DNA of 64,000 nucleotides from Vitrella brassicaformis (Eukaryota; Sar; Vitrellaceae), in assembly GCA_001179505.1 (NCBI GenBank), contig CDMY01000098.1, positions 127,295-191,294 on the forward strand. Direction: 5' to 3'. The stretch's first letter is position 1; each line of letters starts with the position of its first letter. The position numbers were made by a program, and so were the translations under genes. Shown in pieces: positions 1 to 10,506 of the stretch. Under the pieces are notes generated by a model. The model was given only the letters and a program-made list of their open reading frames with translations, was not told the origin of the DNA and searched no databases.

Positions 1-81
1 GACGATCAGGTCGACATCGTGGATGATCTGCGTCCGCTCCTCGCCCTGGCGCGTCTTCTTGACGATCCAGTAGTTCAAGCC
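1..81 (-). CDS. Edge exon, possible ABC transporter N-terminal part
   Basis: Read on the minus strand, the first 81 bases give an open stretch beginning after a good acceptor (GTGTAG at about 87-82) and running off the left edge. The peptide includes NYWIVKKTRQGEERTQ followed by IIHDVDLIV. An aromatic strand, a basic loop and then an 'ILHDV'-type strand is the usual lead-in to the nucleotide-binding domain of ABCG-type transporters, but no Walker A motif is inside the window, so the family is a guess. The plus strand is also open here (DDQVDIVDDLRPLL...), so even the strand is not certain. No start codon for this gene is seen to the right. Low confidence. Confidence 0.3.
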
Positions 82-421
82 TACACCACACCATCAACGA
101 GCCATTGTGCTCTCCCCCGAGCCCGGGGAAAGCGGGGAGGCTCGTGCATATCCCGTGTGGCTTCCCAAGCCCACCCAGCACTCCGCTTACCCTTGGCACA
201 CACCTGTGTACACACACAGAAGCGCACACATAAAGCTGACCCTGGCACAGAGGCTGTACACGGCTTACGGTAATGGGTTCATGCTTATGGAACACCATGG
301 TGACCACGGCACAACTGGGCTGACCAAACACAACCTACGGCGCTGGAATTGATGGGGAGGGGAGGGGAGATGTCGATCGTCGAGAGAATCCGGCCCCCAC
401 CCGCCCCCGTCTCTGCACGTT

Positions 422-3022
422 ATGGGCACTGCGTGGGGCTCTCCTGTGGTCCTGTACGAGTCCTCCTCCGTCATCGGCCGCTGCTATGCATTCAAAACGC
501 AGCACATCGTCGAGGGCGCCGACAAATTCCTCTCCACCTATCCCGGCGTATGGCGGCTATCGGGGGACCTCTTGCTGGAGCTGCTGGAGCTGTGCAGCGG
601 GGAAGAGCCCTTCTTTGCGAATGGAGGCGGGTCGCCGTCGTCCAGGAGGGGCTCGGGCGATGAAGGCGACCCTGTCGAGGAGCTCCTTGGGCTATTCTGC
701 GAGGCTCAGCATGGGCAGGGGCCTCACAAGACAGTGGATCTCTTCCAGGTGCTCATCACGTTGGCCCTGGTCTCGCAAGGAGAGTTCCACGAGAAGGTCT
801 ACTTCGCGTTCGGGCTGCTGGATTTTGACAAGCGCGGTGGGCTCACGAAGTCGGTCGTGTTCCTGCTGCTCATGACGGCACTCAAAGGGGCATACGCACT
901 CACCAAGATCGTCCCTCCCCATCTCTCACACGTGGAAGCCCTCGTCGAGTCTCACCACCCCCCACCTCCGGGAATGGCTGTGGCTGCCTCAGGCGACGAC
1001 GCTCGGTGGTCGGCCAACTATTTTCTCGGGTGTCTCAACAGAGTGCACGTTGTGCAGAGCTACTATGCGGTCCTGACAAGGCCACAGAGCACTCTCGAGG
1101 CGAAGAAACGGCTGGAGGCGCTGTGGCAGGACTTCCGCCGGTTCACTCGGCTGCTTGTGTACAAGAAGACGCGCAAGGATGGCAAGAGAGACAGAGACAG
1201 AGAGAAGGAGGGCAAGGGGGGAGGGGAGGGGGAGGCAGAGAGGAAGGGTGCAAAAGGGGACTCTCAGGCTGAGGACGAGATGATCAAGTTCACGATGGGC
1301 GACGTCAAGACTGTTCTCAAAGACGCCGGTGAGCCTTGACCGTTCCTGTTTTTCCCTCTGCATCATTTTTATCCATTTCAGGGTTGCCTTTGGTGAGCGT
1401 GGATCTGATAATGGATGCGCAGCTGTGTGCCATGGCTCTGTGTCGCGATGCGGCGATCCCATTCCTCAAGTGGGGGGACGACGGCAATGGCAACGGCAAC
1501 GGGGAGGGGGGAGAGGGCAATGGCAACGGGGCGGGTAGTGGCTTTCTGCCCGGCACACCCCTGGGGCTGCTGGTACGCTTGCAACTCCATAACGATTTCT
1601 TTCCTTGCACCGCATGTGTGCGTGTGTGGCTTTAGGGCATCATGTCTGACGATTTGCGGATCATCATGGCCTTTGTGGTCGCCTTTGCCGCGCTTGACCT
1701 GCACGCGACTGGCCTCGTGCACAGGGGTGAGCCTGCGTGCGTGTACATCAGCGTGTGCAGCATATATATCAAGGAGAATCGACATCGACATACTCTTTTT
1801 TCCGATTGTCAGGTCAGTTCCACTACCTGGCCGATTTCCTGACCGAGATTGACGCCGACCTGTTCGGCTACATCGAGAGTGTGGACGACCTGCGCATCAG
1901 CAAGTAGGTGACTGAGGGCAAATGAGAAGAATGACACAGAACACGAGAACAAAGAATGCATTGCCATTATTCACACAGACACCACAGCGCGCCTGCGGAC
2001 ATCAACATCATGTCGCGGTCGTCCACCCACACTCACACGGTGCCCACTGTCAGCCCGCAGCGGATGTCGATTGAGCTGACGTCGTCAGCGGGGGCGATTC
2101 CAGCGGGTGATGATGATCAGTGGGTGATTGAAGGAGAGGGCGAGGGAGAGGGGGAGGACGCTTCACCTTTATCAGCTGCTGATGGTGCTGGCGACGAAGG
2201 GAACGAGACGCAGAATATGGACGAGGTGAGCTAGAAAAGGGCAAAGATGTACATCATGATGTGTGTAGATCTCTCCCTCTCTCTCTTGTGCGTGTGTGTG
2301 CGTGCCGTGTTGTGTTGTGAAAGGGGGAGGGAGAGGAGGGGGATCTGGGTGCTTACATGGAGGACACCCGGGAGCATTTCATCCGCTTTGAGACATTTGT
2401 CCGGGAAGGGGCCGCGCGAGTCATCCTGGTGTGCAGAGGATCGTTACACACACAGAGAGAGGGAGAGGACATCTTCTGGCATGTCTGTCTGTCTGTCCGT
2501 CTGTCTAACCGGTTGCAGAGGAACCGGCAGCAGTATGAGCTGAAGCTGCGCAGCGCTTTTGAGAAGTACGACAGCGACGGCTCGGGGTTCATCGACAAGA
2601 CAGAATTCGCGGCGGTAAGCAAACCGATATAGCGATACGATCAATACACGCACACACTTTCCGGTGCACTGCAGGCCATTCAGGACATGATGTACTCGAT
2701 AATCATGCCAGGCGATTCACAGCAAAGAAGCCTCATCGGTCAGCCCATCCCAAACCCCAGCACGCCCCCCCTCCCCCACACACACCCCCGTGTGTGTGTC
2801 CAGATCAGATCGGCGAGTCGATAGCTGAGCAGCTGATGCGCGAGATGGACGAGTCGGGCGACGAGCAGATCGACTTCGCCGAGTTCAAGACCGCCATTGC
2901 CGTCATACACAAGAAGACCGTTGAGATCAAAAGGGCCATCAAGAATGCTTCGTCACTCGTATGTTCTTCACACAGAGACACACACAAACACACAGAGACA
3001 CAAGTGTGTTGAAATCTTCATG

Positions 3023-3066
<44 letters not shown>

Positions 3067-3293
3067 TCCTGTGGCTGCAGTACTCTGTGCGTGAGGTGCT
3101 GATGCAGCAGCAAGGCAGCAGCAGCAGCAACCACAACCACCATGAGCATCACGGCCACCACGGCGGACACCAAGGAGACGATGCCATTGCCACGGACTCT
3201 GTCACAAAGGGCCTGGTGCTGCCCGGCACCCACAATGCTCATCACGCCCACACACACCACCACCACCACCACCATGCGAAAAGGGGATCGTAA
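422..3293 (+). CDS. EF-hand calcium-binding protein, multi-exon
   Basis: A large first exon (about 422-1330) encodes an N-terminal helical region with a degenerate EF-hand-like pair (YFAFGLLDFDKRGG...). Small exons follow near 1383-1550, 1636-1725, 1813-1905, 1982-2226, 2330-2430, 2519-2613, 2675-2740, 2808-2957 and 3081-3293, separated by short GT-rich introns. Two clear EF-hands lie near the C-terminus: DSDGSGFIDKTE (about 2570-2606) and DESGDEQIDFAEF (about 2849-2887). The tail is histidine-rich (HHEHHGHHGG, and HTHHHHHHH before the stop at 3291-3293). The Glu/Gly-rich linker near 2130-2220 is low complexity. The role is presumably calcium sensing; the partner is not evident. The ATG at 422 is provisional, because an upstream exon in 1-420 cannot be excluded. 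Exon edges are approximate. Confidence 0.7.
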
Positions 3294-3302
3294 TGGACAC
3301 AA

Positions 3303-3332
3303 TGGATGGATGGATGGATGGATGGATGGATG
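3303..3332. repeat. (GGAT)n microsatellite
   Basis: Seven or more GGAT units follow immediately after the EF-hand gene's stop codon. The same unit recurs after other genes in the window (for example near 6408, 19984, 41350 and 58756), so it is a common microsatellite family of this genome. Confidence 0.9.
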
Positions 3333-3862
3333 GGAGTCGGGGAGACAGTGGATTTGTCAATGAGGTGTGCCTTTGAAACAACAGACGCCGTTGTTGGTTG
3401 ATTGCAGGTTTGCATTGCATTTGTATGTGTCAACTATCTGGGTGTCCACACACACATAACATGAACACAAAGAAATCCACGCACGCCGGCTCCCGTACCG
3501 ACTACTGATATACAATAAATGGGAAAAGGGCTGGGCTGCACAATATTATGCATAGCATAGACACACACTTATCCCTGCAGAGCTACACTGGCTCGAGGGT
3601 CCACACCTCTGCATTCATGAAGCCACTTTCGCCGCCCAAGTCGTTTGTCGCGAAACTGCAGGAAGGCGTACACTCTCGAGCAACATCTGAGAGCAAAGAA
3701 TGACACAGGGGGCACGATATGCATCGGGCGGCTATCTCGCCGCGCCGGGTCCCTGCCGGCCGCACAGAGACAGATACAAACGCACACAGCGGCAGTGCAC
3801 AGGTTGGATGTGCGTGTGTGTGATTGTGATTCAATGTCTCCCGTGCGCGGCGGGATGCGCCG

Positions 3863-3894
3863 CGCCATGATGGCGTGAAACCGCCATCATGGCG
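3863..3894. repeat. Perfect 13-bp inverted repeat (hairpin)
   Basis: CGCCATGATGGCG at 3863-3875 and its exact reverse complement at 3882-3894 flank a 6-base loop, TGAAAC. It lies about 125 bp upstream of the ATG at 4019, so it could be a palindromic protein-binding site or a hairpin in a 5' leader. The loop-proximal TGAAACCG recurs at 3915-3922 outside the hairpin. Confidence 0.75.
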
Positions 3895-4018
3895 TCCGAC
3901 CCGTCCTGTTCCGCCGTGAAACCGCTCTCTCTGTCTGCCGGGAGGCTGACGAGGGAAGCCAACCAGCTCGCCGATATTTCTACACGGGCTGTCCCAGCGC
4001 TCGCAGCAAGGAAGCGCC

Positions 4019-4760
4019 ATGTTCAAACTGGGCTGCCGGAGGACGTCGCAGCTGCTTGGTGAAGGGTTCCCAGCCTCTCTTCGACCAAAGGTGAGAAAAG
4101 GCGCTCACTGGCTGCAGCATCATTGTCACGTAGTGCTGCGTGATTTCATTGTTCGTTTGTTATGTTGGGTGGCTCACGTGTCAGATGTACCGGTTCGGTC
4201 TGTCCCCACTCCTGCTCAGAACAGCACACTCCCTCGGCCACACGCCACCCACCCGCCACTGTCAACCACCGAGGAGCCGCCACCTACCTGCAGCCTCCTT
4301 CTCTGCCAGCGTCCACACCAGTGCTCAGCCTCATACTCGACGACAGCACTCTGACGGCAAGGCGGCCGATACTGAGATTCTGTCCATTCACGACGACCCC
4401 GGTGCTGAGCCATTCGACCATGAGCTGTCGCTGCCCGACGTCACCGAGGAGAACCTTGAAATCATTTCCAAGGGCAGGGATGGCGTCGAGTACCTGTCGG
4501 AAGCGCCCTCCAGCAAGCAGCCCAGCTACGCACCAAAGGGCCTCGTCCGTGGCACTTGCCGGCGCCTGTTCATCAACCTGGTGTGTGTTTTCCTTCAGGT
4601 GCTGGGGATGTGGGCCTTGGAGGACTTTGGGTGGTCGGCGCTCATCAACTGGAAAAAGAGCACGTTTGTACTGGCGCCCTACGATAGGCATACGGTGCCG
4701 TCAGAACACATGCCCCCACACACACAGGCAGCCGAGAGGACGGCCCGTTCTGCTGGCTGA
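4019..4760 (+). CDS. Hypothetical protein, possible organelle presequence and one membrane segment
   Basis: The first exon, 4019-4090 (24 codons), starts MFKLGCRRTSQLLGEG and ends phase 0 at a GTGAGA donor. The second exon starts after CAG at 4185 and runs to TGA at 4758-4760, giving about 215 residues. The N-terminus is rich in Arg, Ser and Leu and has almost no acidic residues, as in mitochondrial targeting peptides. A mid-region acidic stretch (DDPGAEPFDHELSLPDVTEE) follows, then a hydrophobic segment INLVCVFLQVLGMWALEDFGWSALI near the C-terminus. I do not recognise the family. It could be a lineage-specific mitochondrial membrane subunit, but that is inference from the leader and the single membrane segment only. 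Confidence 0.55.
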
Positions 4761-6510
4761 CACACCGAGTCGGAATCGTGTGTGTGGTGTGCGGTGTGTG
4801 TGTGTGTGTGGGTGTGGTGGGTGTGCGCTGTGCATGGCTGGCATGGATCGATTTTACTGAATTGTGGCATTGCAATGCATGTGGCTTGTCTGGCGTGTCT
4901 CGCTCGTCTTGCATGCCTGCCGCTTTGACCAGTCGGACCAGTCCGGTCGAAGTGTGGATGGCTTGTACGTGCGTTGGTTGGTTGACTCACTCGTGGGCCG
5001 TTGGTTCTTGGTGCTTTATGTGCTTGTGGTGGATTCTTTTTCTCACTCACCTTGATTGATTGACACACAGCTGATCGACCGATGGATGCAACGCAATCCA
5101 GATATCTAGAGTTCCAACCAACACACTCCACCCCACTCACACTCCACCCAGGCACGCACTCCGCGGTTCCTTCCTGCTTGTGAATTGGCCATCCCATTTG
5201 CAGACAGATGCAGCTCAGCTCAGCACGGGGCCACAGGGGGGAGAGTTGTTCTCACAGACGCCGTTGTCAATTGTTGATTGCAGGTTTGCAATTGTTTCGC
5301 TGGTGTCTGTCTGCACACATACAAACGTACACGTGCTTACACACGGAGACACACACATACAGAACGTACGGCAGCCGGCCGGCTGCTCAATTGCCATGGA
5401 TCCCATGCCCTCCGTAAATGTGCAGAGAGGTGGTATGCAGACAGACAGACAGACCGGGCGAAAAATGCCTTGTTCGTGTCTGCGTCGCCTGATGACATGT
5501 CTGTCTCTATTGGCATGATGTGATGCTGACAGGCATAAATAATCGTCCGACATGATGTGCGCAGCGCCCCCCACTCCACTGATCGATCCACAATACAGTA
5601 CGTCCCGTCCGTGTGTTTGTGTGTGTGTCTGTCTGTCTGGAGGGACGGGAGGGATGGGCCAAAAAGCGGCCTCATTCATTCAGACCATCCTCCTCCCACC
5701 ACTCAGTCAGTCAGCCCACTCACGGGAGGCAGGCAGGCAGGCAGCAACCAGGAAGGGGACAAGCAAGGGCAAAATTCAAACACCAACACTGTCTGTCCGA
5801 TGGATCGATGGCGCAGTGAGTGAGCTGAGGGAACGAACCAACTGTCAGGGGGAGGGGAACAGAGAGAGAGAGAGAGAGAGGCGTCCACGTGTGCAGTGCA
5901 CACCACGTCAGTCACCATGCAGCACATCCATCCCATCAGCGTGTGTGTGTCTCTAAGGCACACACACACACAGACAGAGAGAGAGAGATAGGGGAGAGTG
6001 GACGCAGCACATCCAGGACACAGAGAGAGTGAGAGGGGAAAACCTCCCTCCCTGTTAGTATAGCAATCTTTACATGCAGCCAGCGGGGAGGGAGAAATAC
6101 GAAAACAAAGCGGGCGTGTGTGTCTGTGTGTCAGCTACCACCTCTACGTTATTGAGGATTAGCCACAACACACACACAGAAACACAACACACACACACCC
6201 CGAGAGAGAGAGAGAGAGAGCCATCAACGCAAACAACACAGAAACACAGAAACAAGCACGCAGGCAGGCAGGAGGGGGGAGAAGTGACCGAAAGCCTCCC
6301 CGCTATCCCTTTCCTTTAAGAATGACATAACCCCAATATATAAAGCTATGCCTCTTGGCACACCACACCCACTACGGCAGTCACTTAAGCCAGGTCTACT
6401 GGATGAATGGATGGATGGATGGAGGCACTCCTATCCTACTAAGTATTGCTTTCCTTCTACACGAGGCACATTCCCCACCCACAACACACAGACATACAGA
6501 ATGGCATCAC
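4761..6510. other. Intergenic, microsatellite-rich, no gene seen
   Basis: I see no gene in this stretch. It holds (TG)n at about 4793-4810, (CAGA)n near 5440, (TG)n/(TCTG)n at 5606-5638, (GGCA)n at 5730-5742, (GA)n at 5862-5880 and 6206-6220, and (GGAT)n at 6404-6422. Open frames here encode only His/Thr or Cys/Val repeats from the microsatellites. It presumably contains the 3' ends of the flanking convergent genes. Confidence 0.6.
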
Positions 6511-8260
6511 TCACGCCTCGTGTGTCTGCTTCCCCCCTCCGCTGCCATTATTCCCGCCACCCTGTGGCCCTCTCCGGTTGTTCCCCCCGCCCCCGCTCCT
6601 CTTCTTCCTCGATGCCGGCGGTGTTGACGGTGGTGGCTTCTTCTTGCCCCTGGCGGGGCCCCCGATGCCTTCTCGCTCGCCGCCGCCCTTGCTGGGGTCC
6701 ACCTCCAGCACATTGGACGACCGGATGCGCCGGCCGGTCTGTGTTGCAACACACACACACAGAGGGAGGGAGAGGGCGTGCAGTGAGTGCATTTGGTCAA
6801 AGGGTGTGTGGTGAGGGTGTTAAGATGGATGGTTACCTTGTCGACGGCCACGACCCTGAAGAACTGTTTCTTGTCTCCCACGACGGGCAGGTGGTGCTCA
6901 AACATGCTCTTTGGGTGCCTGTTCAGCAGCTCGGTGGGCGGGTGGGTCGGGCCGAAGTACACCTCCCACTCAGTCACCTACACACACACATCCACACCCA
7001 CACCCACAGACATCTCTCTCTCTCTCTCTCTGTGCGTGTGTGTGTGTGTGTGTGTCTCCGGTGTGGTGAAGGTAAGGTACGTTGGTTGCCCCATTCCAGG
7101 AGTAGTGTACGCTGCCCAGGGATCTGCCCGAGGGCGGCTTGTAAACCAGCTCAGGGCGTGTCCGCGGCTGCCCCCACCACTGCTGTCGGTAGCTGCGGTA
7201 GCTGCCGCCCCGGGAGAACTGAAGCTCACACACCTTCTCGCCCTTGTCCGTCACCTGCCATGCCAACACATATCGATTGCATAGCGCATCACATGCACAT
7301 GTGGCCGGCCATGTGTGTGTGTGGATGGATGGATGGTATGGTGGGTGGGTACCTCAGTGTAGAATGGCATAGGTGGGGAGCCGAGGCCGCCCCAGTCAAT
7401 GGCCCAGTTGCCATTGTCGAGCTTCTGCGCGTTGCCCGTCGCGAAGCCAAAGTAGTCGGGGTCGTGCCGGTACTCCCACACCTTCTTGGCAGTCAGCTTA
7501 TCCTGTACACACACACACACACAGAGACACTGCTCGCCTGTTTATTTGTTTGTGTGCATGGCTCTCTCTCTGCTGCTGTGGGCCTGTGGTTGTGAGTGCG
7601 TGTGTGTGTGCACCTCACCTGGTCAATTTCGTATTCGACGGCTCGCGAATATCTCGGCGAAAACTCGTTGCCATTGTCAAACATCGTGAGGCCTTTGCGG
7701 CCCGCACACAGAGATGTGTCGTGTGTTGTATGGGTGGGCGTGGGTGTGTTGGTTGGCTTACTTTTGTCTGATCTGAGCCGTACGTCGTGCTGGTGTGTGA
7801 ATCCCCGGTCTTTGTTGAGGTACTTGAACTGGTTCCAGGGCTCCTCGCTGCCGAACCGCCACAGCACCTCGCCGGTGTCACGCGACACCTGCCCATGCAC
7901 AACACAGATGCACACACACGGGAAACACTTGATGGCCACTCTNNNNNNNNNNNNNNNNNNNNNNNNNNNNNNNNNNNNNNNNNNNNNNNNNNNNNNNNNN
8001 NNNNNNNNNNNNNNNNNNNNNNNNNNNNNNNNNNNNNNNNNNNNNNNNNNNNNNNNNNNNNNNNNNNNNNNNNNNNNNNNNNNNNNNNNNNNNNNNNNNN
8101 NNNNNNNNNNNNNNNNNNNNNNNNNNNNNNNNNNNNNNNNNNNNNNNNNNNNNNNNNNNNNNNNNNNNNNNNNNNNNNNNNNNNNNNNNNNNNNNNNNNN
8201 NNNNNNNNNNNNNNNNNNNNNNNNNNNNNNNNNNNNNNNNNNCCCCCCCCCCCCCCTCCC

Positions 8261-8300
<40 letters not shown>

Positions 8301-10219
8301 GCGTATGTGACTTTACTTTGAGGGCGCCGATGTGTCTGAATGAGAAGATGAGATGTCCGTCGGGCGTCCAGTCGATTGAGTTGACGTGGCCGATGTCCCA
8401 GAGGCTCATGCCTTCACGGTACTGCATCTTGGTGTAGTTGAACACACCAGGGATCCGGTCCCACACACGGAACTCGAACAGCTGACCGACAAGGAATGAA
8501 CGACACGGCACACGACACGGTTGTGTGGGTCTACTTCTCTCCCTCTCTATGGGGTTGTTTGCTGTGAATGCATTGGCTGGCCTACCACGTTGCCCTGTGT
8601 GTCGATCTCCTGCACTACGGGCCCCACCACGGTGACCTCCCCCCTGGTGGGCCCCGACCGCACGACCTTCTGCACCTCCCTGGAGGCAAAATTGACCTTC
8701 CTGCGGTCGTACACCATCACCAAAGCCCTCCCGTCGTCCCGCACTTGCAGCCCGTGGAAGTCCGCAAACCCGCCGTGCTTGGCCGTGTGCACCTTGACCT
8801 CCTCGTACTCGTGATCGAGCTCCACATAGCCACCACGGCCGGCGGCCCGGTACGTCAGGTGGCCGTTCCTTTGCACCTGACGAGAACAACACGAGAAATG
8901 CCGATAGTTCGGATGTGGGAAGTGCGGGAGTGTGTGAGTCGATCAGTCAAGCCAGCCGAGGATACCTTGAACTCGGCGATGTCTGCTCGGCCGGCGGGGG
9001 GCGGCATGAAGAAGACGGGCTCGCCATTCTCGTCAAGAATGAGAAAGTACATTCCCGACCCGAAGCCGCTGTTGGCCGCGAAGATGTAGCCGTCGGCGGT
9101 CTTGCCGGGCTGCGTCTTGACTATCTGCTGGATCTCGGGCACGGTGGCGTCCATCGTCTGATACCGCCGTGGGTCCATCACGCGATGCGGGCGGGATGCC
9201 TCGGCCATGGCCGTGCCGTTCTTGTTGTTCTGCTGCCGCTGCTCTCGCATAATGGCGTCTCTCTCCTTCATGAGCAGCTCGAAGGCCAGCTGGGAGCCGT
9301 CCTTGTGGGCGTGTGGGTCGTCCTCACCACTGCCGTTGCCGTTGCCGCCCTGACGGCTGGCGGACCGCCGGCGGCTAGTGCGGGAGTAGGGGGTGGTGTC
9401 CTTGGCGATGTTGAAGGACCACTCGAAGGCGGGGAGGGTCTCCCTTGCCGCTTCTTTCCCATTCCCACTTCCGCCCGCCTTGATGCCCCCCTCGATGGCC
9501 ACGGTGATTTTCTCACCATACTCGAGCGGGGGGCTCTTCTCCTGCTCCTTGCGGGCCTGAGGGAAGATTTCCACGCCCTCGGTCACAATCTCGTACCCCA
9601 TGGTGTGCGCCGGGTGGAAGACGAGCGTGCAATGGTCGTCGCCGAGCTTGAGAGTGCCCTCGTGGCGGCCCGACTGCTCGCCTCTTATGGTCACCTTGCC
9701 CTCAGCCGTTGAAAGGTCCACTGGGCAGGTCTTGGGCTTGATGGCGACGGTCGTCATGTCTGAGACGAAGATGGCGCCGGGCATTGGGTTGAGGTACTGG
9801 TAGGGCCCGTAGAGCTTAGTCATGTCGCGGCCCTCCGCGCGGGCGGCGAGCTCGTCGAAAAAAGACCGCTTCAGCTCCTCCTCGCTCAACTCGGTGTCGT
9901 CATCATCTTCGATGAGCGGTGCCTGGGTCGCCCCCGCCTCCTCAATGACATCATCCTCGATGAAGAGTGGCGCGTCGGTCACGCCCTCCTCGTCGTCAGC
10001 CAAGGGCGCCTCGGTGGCTGCTGCCGCCCTGCTCTCCTCTTCCTGCCGTCTGATCTGCTGTTTCAGCCTCTCGACTTGCTTGCGCAGGTCGGCGAGTGCC
10101 TCCTCGAGATCGCTGCCGGCTGCGTCAAGGAAGCGAGGTGACGCGGAGAATGCCGTCGACGATGCGCCGAGGCAGCAGCAGCAGCAGAGCAGAGGGACGA
10201 GCAAGGACAGGCTCCTCAT
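6511..10219 (-). CDS. Secreted arylsulfotransferase-family (ASST-like) protein
   Basis: Nine exons with consistent phases: 10219-8966, 8876-8586, 8481-8317, 7888-7762, 7692-7619, 7502-7353, 7254-7081, 6977-6837 and 6738-6511, giving 867 residues. The N-terminus is a signal peptide (MRSLSLLVPLLCCCCCLG), followed by a coiled coil and an acidic linker. The C-terminal half matches the arylsulfotransferase beta-propeller family: HVNSIDWTPDGHLIFSFRH, then SRDTGEVLWRFG, then FTHQHDVRL and SLTMFDNGNEFSPRYSRAVE, and later GNAQKLDNGNWAIDWGG. Family members transfer sulfate between phenolic compounds; the substrate here is unknown. The tail is Gly/Lys/Arg-rich. The intron between exons 3 and 4 contains a 300-N gap, but the frame joins cleanly across it. 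Codons and motifs make a pseudogene unlikely. The upstream in-frame TTG at 10240 was not used as a start. Confidence 0.88.
7943..8242. other. Assembly gap, 300 N, inside an intron
   Basis: Exactly 300 Ns. The right edge is a C14 run followed by (CT)n. The gap lies in the intron between exons 3 and 4 of the arylsulfotransferase-like gene, so no known coding sequence is lost. The true length is unknown. Confidence 0.95.
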
Positions 10220-10506
10220 CTTTTTGGAAGGAGCTCTCAATTAATTAATTGGTAGGCCCATCTCGATGGGCACCCTCTCCTTAATTCAACATCGTCATCG
10301 TCTTCTCATCTCGCGGGCCCTTTCTGTGCCGCTGTACGCTGCAAGCTTTTTCTAACGGCCGACATGGTTGCGGTTGCCAAGGCGCCTGAAAAAAGGCAAA
10401 TCTGACGCATCTGTGCGTCCCTTTCCCGCTCCTTGTTCAAAGGCGCCCGACACACTTCCACGGAGAGCGGTCGCGGCCAGCGAGACGGCCAGTGAAACAA
10501 TCCGAG

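Larger units (their letters stand above)
3294..4018. other. Intergenic stretch with simple repeat and hairpin
   Basis: No convincing gene is visible between the EF-hand gene and the gene at 4019. The stretch holds a (GGAT)n tract just after the EF-hand stop codon, a C/G-rich segment, and a perfect 13-bp inverted repeat at 3863-3894. A minus-strand open frame at 3583-4026 is His/Arg-rich, lacks introns and looks like a chance frame. Confidence 0.6.

Noticed and set aside
3018-3302. Open frames full of Cys-Val (CVCVC) or His-Thr (HTHTH) throughout the window
   Set aside because: They are translations of (TG)n and (AC)n microsatellites in introns and intergenic DNA; no start, splice or codon support.
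4579-4596. GTGTGTGTTTTCCTTCAG, an 18-base GT...AG stretch resembling a tiny intron
   Set aside because: It is in frame, encodes part of a hydrophobic segment, and is far shorter than any other intron here (about 46 bases upward).
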